Assembly: GCA_947448095.1 (NCBI GenBank)
Contig: CANFNN010000011.1
Location: forward strand, 1-22,851
DNA length: 22,851 bases
Origin: Bacteriovoracaceae bacterium
GTDB taxonomy: Bacteria; Bdellovibrionota; Bacteriovoracia; Bacteriovoracales; Bacteriovoracaceae
Direction: 5' to 3'
Made by a program: the position numbers and the translations under genes. The notes under the pieces are model-generated. The model was not told the origin of the DNA. It worked only from the letters and a program-made list of their open reading frames with translations, and searched no databases. Shown here in pieces: positions 7,452-14,981 of this stretch (positions within the stretch are counted from its first letter, which is position 1; each line of letters begins with the position of its first letter).

Positions 7452-8802
7452 TGAAGAACTCGGAAATATTTTAAATCAGATCATTCCTAGTCTTCGTATT
7501 TCAGACATTCATTGGCGCACTCAGGAATCCACGCCTGAAAGTATTCTTTTTTATAAAATAACTGAAGATCCAAAAAGTCTTGAGCAATTTGTTCAAAGAA
7601 TTAAGGACGCAAAATACGCTTGGCTCGTGATTAACCGAAAAGTAGAAGGTTTTTCTGACAAAGTAACAGTGATTGACGAAAATCAGTGGCCTGACATTCA
7701 AAAAAAGATTCTTGATAAGCTCTACCCATTACCTAAATTAAAATTTATTGGTGTAACAGGCACCAATGGAAAAACCACGACTGCGGATTTAGTCTTACAA
7801 ATTGGCCACCTGATTGGAAAAAAAGGTCTCAGTATCGGCACCTTGGGTGTGCGTGAATATCAAAAGACTATTCTCGATTTTGGACTCACCTCTCCCAGTT
7901 TTATTGATCTCAGAAAGTTTCTTTTTCAATACGGAGCGGATAAAGATTTTTGTGTCATGGAAGCAAGTTCTCACGCACTCGTGCAAGACCGCCTACACGG
8001 ACTTTTATTTGATGCCGCCGGGTGGCTGTCTTTTTCTCAAGATCATCTTGATTATCATCAAACTATGGATGAGTATTTTTTAGCTAAAAGTTTGATCTTT
8101 AAACAGCTTAGAGCGGGACAATCTTTGTTCGTGCCAAGTGAGCAAAAAGATCTGTTTCTTAAATTACAAAACAAATCACATCCCGTTCATCCGGCGGGTG
8201 AAATTGATCAGAAATTGCCATTATTTTTTAGCACAAAATTTAATAAGAATAATCTCGAAGTTGCGATGGCAATTATGCAGAGTGTGTTTGCTGAAAATAT
8301 AAAGATCAACTTTGATCTCTTAACTCCACCGGATGGCCGCTTTTATATTCAGGGCTTTAATAAAAGCTACATTGTTGTGGACTTTGCTCATACCCCGGAT
8401 GCTCTGGAAAATATTTGTATTGGAATTAAACAAACTTTTCCCGGCTATTCTTTGAAAGTCCTGTTTGGCTGTGGGGGAGACAGAGATCGTCTCAAGCGCC
8501 CTAAAATGGCCGAGGTTGTTTCAAAATTTGCTGATGAAATTTATGTCACCAGTGATAACCCAAGGTCTGAGAATCCAGAACAAATTATCTCAGATATTTT
8601 GCCTGGTATTAAAGGGACAAAATTTCAGGCCATTACAGAGCGGCCTATAGCTGTTAGAATAGCTTTTTCGGAATTAAAAGATAACGAAGTCCTGCTCTTG
8701 GCCGGCAAAGGCCATGAGGATTACATTCTTATAAATGGTATCAAACATCCCTACAGTGATATTCGTGAAGTGGATGAGTTTATCGCAAGGAATAAAAAAT
8801 GA
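7441..8802 (+). CDS. murE: UDP-MurNAc-tripeptide synthetase MurE (meso-diaminopimelate type)
   Basis: This 453-residue protein is shorter than E. coli MurE (495). The central ATPase domain has GVTGTNGKTTT (P-loop K111), MEASSHAL, QDHLDYH with H202, and LAKSLIF with K216, the lysine carbamylated in the family. The C-terminal domain has DFAHTPDAL, FGCGGDRDR, AGKGHEDY, and D372-N-P-R375. DNPR is the motif that selects meso-diaminopimelate rather than lysine. It adds diaminopimelate to UDP-MurNAc-Ala-Glu in the cytoplasm. The N-terminal UDP-binding domain is short and lacks the usual DSR and LFVA signatures; around residues 20-70 it reads only ILFYKI and WLVINRK. The usual TTPD motif is TSPS. The start ATG overlaps ftsI by 11 bases without a clear ribosome site, and the end overlaps murF by four. 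Confidence 0.93.
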   Translation: MLNNEELGNILNQIIPSLRISDIHWRTQESTPESILFYKITEDPKSLEQFVQRIKDAKYAWLVINRKVEGFSDKVTVIDENQWPDIQKKILDKLYPLPKLKFIGVTGTNGKTTTADLVLQIGHLIGKKGLSIGTLGVREYQKTILDFGLTSPSFIDLRKFLFQYGADKDFCVMEASSHALVQDRLHGLLFDAAGWLSFSQDHLDYHQTMDEYFLAKSLIFKQLRAGQSLFVPSEQKDLFLKLQNKSHPVHPAGEIDQKLPLFFSTKFNKNNLEVAMAIMQSVFAENIKINFDLLTPPDGRFYIQGFNKSYIVVDFAHTPDALENICIGIKQTFPGYSLKVLFGCGGDRDRLKRPKMAEVVSKFADEIYVTSDNPRSENPEQIISDILPGIKGTKFQAITERPIAVRIAFSELKDNEVLLLAGKGHEDYILINGIKHPYSDIREVDEFIARNKK

Positions 8803-10205
8803 TTGCATTAAAACACATAAAAAAATGTCTCTCAGTGATCTCGATTCCACCTGAATTAGATTTAGAGACTCAATTAAATTTTTGTACTGATACCCGGAAA
8901 TATCATCATCCTTCTTTTTTTGTGGCGATTCCTGGAAGTAAAACGAATCCTCTCGATGTGATCACTCATTTACTGACTGAGAAATGTCCGCTGATCGTTT
9001 ATCAACAGGATGCTGACAATCAAATTAAGGTGAATAAACTAAAATCTCAGTTTCCGGCTACCTCATTTTTGCCAGTCAAAGATTCTGTGTCGTTTCTCCA
9101 AGAGCTTTCGCACCAACATATACAAAGTTGGAAAAAACTAAGCGATAAGAACACGGTCTTTGCTATCTCTGGCTCAAATGGCAAAACCACTCATAAAGAA
9201 ATGCTCTCACATATTTTAAAATCGATTAAGCCGCATAAAATTGTCGCAACTGAAAAAAATAATAACAATCACCTAGGTGTGCCACTGACACTCTTGCAGG
9301 TAAATGATCAAACCGAAATGGTGGTTTTAGAATTAGGCAGTAATCATCCCGGAGAAATAAAAGTACTGTGTGATATTGCTGCTCCTAATGCTGGTCTCAC
9401 AACGAATATTGGTGCGACTCATCTAGAGTTCTTTGGAACTGAGGAAAAAGTTTTTGATGAAGAGGGCTATCTTTATCACGCTGTTCGAGAAGTCACTCAT
9501 GACAAAGGTTTTTATCTAATCAATCATGACGATCAATTTTTAAAACGGCTCGCACCCTTTAAGGGATCCATTACTTACGGCGAATCCAGTGGAGTTCAAG
9601 CCAAGATCACTTACCTCGAAGACGGTGCTCAGATTCATTTTCAAGACCATTCTTTAGTAGCCACCAATTCCCATATTACTGGCCGGCATAATAAGTTAAA
9701 TCTTATTACCTGTGCTTTCATTGCTCATCACTTTTATCCTGATTGCCGGGAAATTATTGTGGCAGCGGCAGCTGAATTTCGGCCTACTAAAAACCGCTCA
9801 GAATGGATTGAATTTGATAACCGTCCTATTTACCTTGATGCCTACAATGCGAACCCCTCTTCTATGAAGGCGGCCCTTGAAGGCTTTAAAGAAAGTGTCC
9901 AAGAACAGGGCTTCTCACTGGATGAAGCGTGTGTGGTTTTGGGAGATATGAATGAATTGGGTGAAGCCTCGGCCCATTATCACCAAGATGTAGGAAGTTT
10001 TATTCAGGCGCTTGGTTTCAGGCATGCCTATTTTGTGGGACGCTTTCATAACGACTATCTAAAAGGGTTTCCCGGAGGGTTTGGTCGCATTAGTGCCAGC
10101 GAGTTTAAACCTGAGTACCGCTCAGATATTTTAAAGAAGTATCGAATTCACTTTATTAAAGGGTCTCGCTCTTTACAATTGGAGTCACTCTTCGATATAA
10201 CTTAA
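8799..10205 (+). CDS. murF: UDP-MurNAc-tripeptide:D-Ala-D-Ala ligase MurF
   Basis: This 468-residue Mur ligase completes UDP-MurNAc-pentapeptide by adding D-Ala-D-Ala. The motifs are: N-terminal TDTRKYHHPSFFVAIPG; P-loop ISGSNGKTTHKEM with K129; TEKNNNNHLGVPLTLL; ELGSNHPGEI; TNIGATHLEFFG with H208; GRHNKLNL; DAYNANPSSM (348-357); and LGDMNELGE. These are specific for MurF. The residue aligning with the carbamylated lysine of the family (AKGE) is Glu222 in VFDEEGYLY, so that lysine is missing. An AAGGA site precedes the ATG, which overlaps the murE stop as ATGA. The gene ends 25 bases before mraY. Confidence 0.94.
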   Translation: MIALKHIKKCLSVISIPPELDLETQLNFCTDTRKYHHPSFFVAIPGSKTNPLDVITHLLTEKCPLIVYQQDADNQIKVNKLKSQFPATSFLPVKDSVSFLQELSHQHIQSWKKLSDKNTVFAISGSNGKTTHKEMLSHILKSIKPHKIVATEKNNNNHLGVPLTLLQVNDQTEMVVLELGSNHPGEIKVLCDIAAPNAGLTTNIGATHLEFFGTEEKVFDEEGYLYHAVREVTHDKGFYLINHDDQFLKRLAPFKGSITYGESSGVQAKITYLEDGAQIHFQDHSLVATNSHITGRHNKLNLITCAFIAHHFYPDCREIIVAAAAEFRPTKNRSEWIEFDNRPIYLDAYNANPSSMKAALEGFKESVQEQGFSLDEACVVLGDMNELGEASAHYHQDVGSFIQALGFRHAYFVGRFHNDYLKGFPGGFGRISASEFKPEYRSDILKKYRIHFIKGSRSLQLESLFDIT

Positions 10206-10230
10206 GTTTATCTTTTTTAAAGGGATAAAC
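10206..10230 (+). repeat. Inverted repeat abutting the mraY start codon
   Basis: GTTTATC (10206-10212) pairs perfectly with GATAAAC (10224-10230) around an 11-base T-rich loop that contains the AAAGG ribosome site. The right arm ends exactly at the ATG of mraY. The stem is short and mostly A-U, so it could be a weak RNA switch, a DNA-binding site, or chance. Confidence 0.4.
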
Positions 10231-11307
10231 ATGTTGCATCATTGGCTTTACCCGCTAAGTCAATCTAGTCATTTGTTCAATGTATTCAAGTACATTACCT
10301 TCAGATCATTCCTGGCCTTTATCTTGGCCACGGTAATATCTATTTTTTGGGGTAAACGCTTTATCGCGTTAATGAAACTGAAACAATTTGGGCAATCGAT
10401 TCGAGAAGAAGGTCCTGAGTCTCATAAGAAAAAGAAGGGCACCCCTACCTTTGGTGGAGTGTTTATCTTGGGCAGTGCTTTTATTGCCTGCTTAATTTGT
10501 GGGAATTTTGTCTCTTTCCCTTTTTTGATCACGCTCTTTGTCACCATCTCCTACTTCTTTTTAGGTGGACTTGATGACTACCTTAAAGTGCTTAAGAAAA
10601 ACTCTAAAGGCGTCACTGCTCGTCAAAAACTGGCGTGGCAATTCGCCACTGCTCTCCTTGCCAGTTTTGTGATGATCAAATTTGAAGTTACCGATTCTCA
10701 AATTTATGTTCCTTTTTTAAAGGGTGCAGTTATTGATATTGGTTGGTGGTACGTGCCATTTGCTGCATTTGTGATTGTGGGCTCATCCAATGCTTTGAAC
10801 TTAACTGATGGATTAGATGGGCTGGCGATTGGCTCTACTATTACTTCCGCTGCTACTTTAGGCCTACTTGCTTATTTGGCGGGTCACGTTGAATTATCTA
10901 ATTATCTTTTAATACCCCACGTTCCTGATGTGGGAGAGCTTCTGGTTTTAGTCGCTGCCTTAATTGGGGCCGGGGTTGGATTTTTGTGGTATAACGCCTA
11001 TCCTGCCGAGATTTTCATGGGGGACGTTGGTTCTCTCTCACTTGGTGGTTGTCTCGGTACCATCGCAGTCTTGACTAAAAATGAGCTTTTATTTGTTCTT
11101 ATTGGTGGAATCTTTGTTATCGAAGCCATGTCAGTAATTCTGCAAGTAGCCTCATTTAAATTAAGAGGTAAAAGAATTTTTAAAATGGCACCGATTCATC
11201 ATCATTTTGAGTTGAAAGGTTGGCCTGAAACTAAAGTAATTGTTCGGTTTTGGATTGTGAGTTTGGTTTTTGCCATCCTTGCTCTGGCAACACTCAAACT
11301 CAGATAA
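10231..11307 (+). CDS. mraY: Phospho-MurNAc-pentapeptide translocase MraY
   Basis: This 358-residue polytopic membrane enzyme (E. coli MraY has 360) has about ten hydrophobic segments. Diagnostic motifs are GTPTFGGVFIL, LDDYLKV with D115 and D116, NALNLTDGLDGLA with D193, FMGDVGSLSLGG with D265, and MAPIHHHFELKGW with H323-H325. These residues match the Mg-binding and catalytic positions of E. coli MraY nearly number for number. It transfers phospho-MurNAc-pentapeptide from UDP to undecaprenyl phosphate, forming lipid I on the inner face of the cytoplasmic membrane. The ribosome site AAAGG lies in the loop of the inverted repeat just upstream. Confidence 0.98.
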   Translation: MLHHWLYPLSQSSHLFNVFKYITFRSFLAFILATVISIFWGKRFIALMKLKQFGQSIREEGPESHKKKKGTPTFGGVFILGSAFIACLICGNFVSFPFLITLFVTISYFFLGGLDDYLKVLKKNSKGVTARQKLAWQFATALLASFVMIKFEVTDSQIYVPFLKGAVIDIGWWYVPFAAFVIVGSSNALNLTDGLDGLAIGSTITSAATLGLLAYLAGHVELSNYLLIPHVPDVGELLVLVAALIGAGVGFLWYNAYPAEIFMGDVGSLSLGGCLGTIAVLTKNELLFVLIGGIFVIEAMSVILQVASFKLRGKRIFKMAPIHHHFELKGWPETKVIVRFWIVSLVFAILALATLKLR

Positions 11308-11324
11308 ATTTTTAAGGAGTTCTC

Positions 11325-12707
11325 ATGGAAAAATATAAAGGCAAGAAGGTCTTAGTCGTAGGACTTGGAAAAACCGGATTTGCTCTCGTTCATTTGTTCA
11401 CACAACTTGGTTGTGAAATCAAAGTCACAGATATCAAGCCGATCTTTGATTTGAACAAACAGGTGAAACGTCTCAGAAAAATTAGCCCAACTCCCACGAT
11501 GACTCTTGGTGAGCATAAAGATGAAGACTTTATTGATGCCGATATGGTGGTTTATTCTTCTTCGGTTGATCCTTTTCTTCCTCAATTAAAAGTTGCCCGT
11601 GAACATGGAAGAGCTGTGTTTTCTGATTTTGCTTTTGCTTATGAAAACTGCAAAAAGCCTATTATTGCTGTCTGCGGAAGCCACGGCAGAACTATCACTT
11701 CACACATGATCGGATACACTCTGAAAGTTGAGAAGAAAAACGTGTTCGTGGGTGGAACTTCTGAAGAGCCATTCATTAACTTCCTGTCATTGCCGAATAA
11801 AGAGGAAATTGATTACTGTGTAATCGAAGTTTCTCCTCTGCAACTTCAAACGGTTGAAAACTTTAAACCGGTTATGGCTGTTTATCCAAACCTGGAAGAA
11901 AAAAATCTTCAAGGCCGATTTAAAACTTCTGCCGAATATCTTGATACAGCATTAAAAGTAGCTAGAAACCTAGGTCCAGAAAGCTACTTGATCGTTAACT
12001 TTGATAAGTTGGCATCGAATTCAGTTTTAAGATCTTCTCAAGCTCAGACCTTTTGGTATTCAAGAAAATCATTTGTCACAATGGGTGTTATTTCAGAAAT
12101 CCAAGGAACACACTTTCACGATAAACGGATCCATTCAAACATTCATTACCACTCTGAATTCAAAGTCACTGACATGAGAATCGTGGGAGTAAATAACCGC
12201 GAAAATATGATGGCCGCTATTACTGCCTGTAAAGCGCTTAAAGTTTCAGATGCTTCAATTCAAACTTGTATTGAGAAGTTCCCAGGAATTCCTCACCGCT
12301 TGGAATTTGTCGTTGAAAAAAATGGAGTACGTTTTTACAACGATTCTAAGTCTGAAACGATGGATGAGCTAAAAGTTTCTTTGGAAGCATTTAAAGATCC
12401 AGTCATTTTGATTGCTGGTGGTAAAGAAGTCGAAGGTGTTGTTTACGATAAATACGCTGGAATCATGAAGGATAAAGTTCGAGTTCTGGTTTTGGTGGGT
12501 GAAGTGAAAGAATCCATGAACCGAGTTCTGGGCGATGCCACGCAAACCTATCTAGTGGGATCTTTTGATGAGTCAGTTTTACTGGCCTACCAAAAATCTC
12601 GCACCGGTGACACGATCTTGTTGTGCCCAGGCAACGACAGCACCGATGTCTTCCGTGATTTTGAAGAAAAAGGTAACTACTACAAAAAACTCATCTTCCA
12701 ACTTTAA
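11325..12707 (+). CDS. murD: MurD-like UDP-MurNAc-Ala:D-Glu ligase with degenerate ATP site
   Basis: This 460-residue protein has the MurD domain order and sits in the murD slot. MurD-like parts are the N-terminal VLVVGLGKTGFAL, EVSPLQLQ (168-175, normally ELSSFQLE), GVNNRENMMAA, HRLEFV with H324, GVRFYNDSK (335-342), IAGGK (363-367), and LLCPGNDSTDVFRDFEEKG. The ATP site is altered: the P-loop is GSHGRTIT (118-125) with Arg122 for the essential lysine. By my alignment to E. coli MurD, N138 is T145, H183 is N194 and carbamylated K198 is A209; only E157 is kept (E168). The D-Glu-binding C-terminal domain is well preserved. The frame is intact over the full length and has a strong AAGGAG site, so it is translated and under selection. 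It may be a much-modified active ligase or an inactive relative. Confidence 0.83.
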   Translation: MEKYKGKKVLVVGLGKTGFALVHLFTQLGCEIKVTDIKPIFDLNKQVKRLRKISPTPTMTLGEHKDEDFIDADMVVYSSSVDPFLPQLKVAREHGRAVFSDFAFAYENCKKPIIAVCGSHGRTITSHMIGYTLKVEKKNVFVGGTSEEPFINFLSLPNKEEIDYCVIEVSPLQLQTVENFKPVMAVYPNLEEKNLQGRFKTSAEYLDTALKVARNLGPESYLIVNFDKLASNSVLRSSQAQTFWYSRKSFVTMGVISEIQGTHFHDKRIHSNIHYHSEFKVTDMRIVGVNNRENMMAAITACKALKVSDASIQTCIEKFPGIPHRLEFVVEKNGVRFYNDSKSETMDELKVSLEAFKDPVILIAGGKEVEGVVYDKYAGIMKDKVRVLVLVGEVKESMNRVLGDATQTYLVGSFDESVLLAYQKSRTGDTILLCPGNDSTDVFRDFEEKGNYYKKLIFQL

Positions 12708-12714
12708 TGTACTA

Positions 12715-12754
12715 TGTTACACTGGAAATGAACTAACTCATTTCCGGTGTAACA
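12715..12754 (+). promoter_or_regulatory. 17-bp hairpin between murD and the ftsW start codon
   Basis: TGTTACACTGGAAATGA (12715-12731) pairs along its whole length with 12738-12754, with a single G-U wobble and a six-base loop (ACTAAC). It ends one base before the ftsW ATG, so the whole region where a ribosome site should lie is within the stem. There is no T-run after it, so it is not a simple terminator. Likely roles are control of ftsW translation, RNA processing or stabilisation, or a protein-binding palindrome in DNA. Confidence 0.8.
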
Positions 12755-12755
12755 C

Positions 12756-13922
12756 ATGCAAGACGCTAATAACCGACTAGACAAGTTAACCAATTACTTC
12801 CTGATCAATGTCTTCTTTTTGACTCTGTTTGGAGTCATTATGGTGTTCTCTGCCAGCTACATGTACGCCACAGAGAACATGGGTAATAGTTATTTCTTTT
12901 TGTATAAGCAAATTATCTATATTGGTCTTGGTCTTCTTCTCGCCTTAGTTTTTTCGAAACTCAAAATTATTTATCTGTATAAACAAGCTTATAAAATCAA
13001 TATACTATTTGGTTTTTTGCTCACGTTAACTCTCGTGCCTGGAATTGGCGTCATGATGAAGGGCTCTAAGCGCTGGTTGAACCTGGGCTTTATGAATTTA
13101 CAGCCGGGTGAGTTTATTAAGTACTCGCTGATGCTAGCGGCGATTCGCTACTTTGAAAATTTTAATAATTACGATTCTAAACAACGTGCACTCTATTTTT
13201 CAGGACTGGTTTATCCCCTTGCAGTTTTTGTGGTTCAGCCTGACTTTGGTACATTTTTTATCTCTGCCATGATTATTGGCTTTATTGCTTTTTTGAGTTC
13301 CTTTCCTCGTAAATATTTATATGGCTGTATGGTGGTGGGATTCATTGGTGCTTTTGGGATTTTAATTTCTGCTCCATACCGAGTGAAGAGGCTTTTGGCC
13401 TTTTTGGATCCATGGAAAGATCCACGTGGAAGTGGTTTTCAAGTGATTCAGTCGTTTCTCGCTTTTGCTAACGGATCCTTCTTCGGGCAAGGACTGGGAA
13501 ATAGTAATGAGAAATTATTCTATTTACCTGAAGCTTATAACGATTTTATTTTTTCCGTTGTGGGTGAGGAATTAGGATTTATTGGGGTCATTACAACCGC
13601 CATTATGTTTGTGAGTTTTATTTTTATTGGTTTCAAAATGGCAATCTCCCTTAAATCACGTGTCGGTAGCATCATGGTTTCTACCATCGTATTTACGATT
13701 GGTTTTCAAGCATTTTTAAATATGGGTGTGGTTCTTGGAGTGCTTCCTACAAAAGGACTTAACCTTCCTTTTATTAGTTACGGAGGCTCATCGATGGTGG
13801 CCAACCTGGTTGCCTTGGGACTCATCTTTGCCTGCTTAAAAATTCAACCCAGTGATGCCAAAGACATCAAAAATATGGGTAAACAATCCCCAATCGGTGC
13901 TCTTAAAAGTGCTTTCAGTTAA
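12756..13922 (+). CDS. ftsW: Septal peptidoglycan glycosyltransferase FtsW (SEDS family)
   Basis: This 388-residue SEDS protein has about ten membrane segments. Motifs are VMVFSASY after the first segment, KGSKRWLNLGFMNLQPGEF (102-120), QPDFGT (161-166), FFGQGLGNSNEKLFYLPEAYNDFIFSVVGEE in two blocks (with D263 as the likely catalytic Asp, equivalent to D297 of E. coli FtsW), and PFISYGGSS. It polymerises lipid II into glycan strands at the septum with FtsI. The ATG at 12756 is the first in-frame start, since an upstream GTG is closed at once by TAA. No AGGAG-type ribosome site is present and a strong hairpin ends one base before the start. Expression may therefore depend on murD translation or on hairpin opening. 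Confidence 0.96.
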   Translation: MQDANNRLDKLTNYFLINVFFLTLFGVIMVFSASYMYATENMGNSYFFLYKQIIYIGLGLLLALVFSKLKIIYLYKQAYKINILFGFLLTLTLVPGIGVMMKGSKRWLNLGFMNLQPGEFIKYSLMLAAIRYFENFNNYDSKQRALYFSGLVYPLAVFVVQPDFGTFFISAMIIGFIAFLSSFPRKYLYGCMVVGFIGAFGILISAPYRVKRLLAFLDPWKDPRGSGFQVIQSFLAFANGSFFGQGLGNSNEKLFYLPEAYNDFIFSVVGEELGFIGVITTAIMFVSFIFIGFKMAISLKSRVGSIMVSTIVFTIGFQAFLNMGVVLGVLPTKGLNLPFISYGGSSMVANLVALGLIFACLKIQPSDAKDIKNMGKQSPIGALKSAFS

Positions 13923-13925
13923 TTT

Positions 13926-14981
13926 ATGAAATACGCAGTACTTGTTGCAGGTGGAACTGGCGGTCATATTAATGCAGCTCTAGCGATTGGAGAGGCACTT
14001 AAAGATCAGGGTTTTGAAATACTCTATTTAACTGGCAAACGACCGCTGGATTTTAAATTATTCAAAGGAGAAGATGTCCGCTTTCTGGACTCAAAACCCT
14101 TAAGAACTAACAACCCACTAACGCTCGTAAAAAACATACTACTAAATTTCTACAGTTTTCTTAGCATCTTTATCCTCTACCTCAGAAAGCGCCCAAAGTT
14201 TATTGTTGGGGCCGGCGGTTACGTTTGTGGTCCGAGTTTGCTCGCGGGATTTCTTCAGGGAATTCCGGTTTTTATTATTGAACAAAATGCCGTGATGGGA
14301 TTAACCAATCGAATTCTAGGTTGGATCTCTAGTCGCATTTTTGTACACTTCACAAAAACAAAGGGCTTATCAAACAGCTTAGTAAAAAAAGTCCGGGTGG
14401 TGGGAAACCCTACGCGCAAATCCATTCAGCCGGTCAATTCAAAAGTCTTTGATGGTCATTTAAAAGTTCTCGTTTTTGGGGGAAGTCTTGGCGCCACCCA
14501 GATTAATAAAGTAATTTTTGATCTTTTAAAAAATCCTCCGATTCAAAAGCTTGAGATTCACCATCAAGTCGGGAGTAATCAAAAAATCCCAGAAATCACT
14601 TCCACTGTTCAGTACAAACCGATGGAATATATCGACAATATTCAGCAAGAGTACCAGTGGTGTGATGTGATTATTGCCCGCGCCGGCGCCAGTACTGTAT
14701 CTGAATTGGCGATCATTAAAAAACCGGTGCTCATTTTTCCTTATCCTGCAGCTACGGATAATCATCAATTCTATAATGCTCAAATATTTAAAGAAGAAGC
14801 TGATTTTACAGTAGAAATATTAGACCCTAAATTGGCCCATGCTGAGTGTGTGAAGCGGGCCCAAGATTTTCTAGTCAAGGCTTCAAGGGAAGAGCTAAAG
14901 TACTCTCAGACCCCTCATTCAGGTAATCAAACCTGCATTGAGATTTTAAAAGAGATACAATCGCATGTTGGGATGGCTTAA
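13926..14981 (+). CDS. murG: UDP-GlcNAc:lipid I N-acetylglucosaminyltransferase MurG
   Basis: This is a 351-residue GT28-family glycosyltransferase of normal length. N-terminal G-loop 1 is AGGTGGHINAALAI (8-21), followed by VGAGGYVCGPSLLAG (94-108) and EQNAVMGLTNR (119-129). The C-terminal domain has VVGNPTRK, LVFGGSLGATQIN (182-194), IIARAGASTVSEL (249-261), and FPYPAATDNHQFYNA. It makes lipid II from lipid I at the inner membrane surface. It starts three bases after ftsW with no obvious ribosome site, suggesting coupled translation. Its 3' end overlaps murC by 17 bases. Confidence 0.97.
   Translation: MKYAVLVAGGTGGHINAALAIGEALKDQGFEILYLTGKRPLDFKLFKGEDVRFLDSKPLRTNNPLTLVKNILLNFYSFLSIFILYLRKRPKFIVGAGGYVCGPSLLAGFLQGIPVFIIEQNAVMGLTNRILGWISSRIFVHFTKTKGLSNSLVKKVRVVGNPTRKSIQPVNSKVFDGHLKVLVFGGSLGATQINKVIFDLLKNPPIQKLEIHHQVGSNQKIPEITSTVQYKPMEYIDNIQQEYQWCDVIIARAGASTVSELAIIKKPVLIFPYPAATDNHQFYNAQIFKEEADFTVEILDPKLAHAECVKRAQDFLVKASREELKYSQTPHSGNQTCIEILKEIQSHVGMA

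Noticed and set aside
11325..12707. The murD-slot gene as a duplicate of murC
   Set aside because: Its P-loop GSHGRT resembles MurC's GSHGKT, but EVSPLQLQ, GVNNRENMMAA, NDSK and the C-terminal PGNDS...FEEKG pattern are MurD-type.
11325..12707. murD as a pseudogene
   Set aside because: The frame is intact over the normal length, has a strong ribosome site, and substrate-domain motifs are conserved, so random decay is unlikely.
12715..12754. ftsW hairpin as an intrinsic transcription terminator
   Set aside because: It is followed by CACATGCAAG rather than a T-run, and lies inside an operon one base before a start codon.
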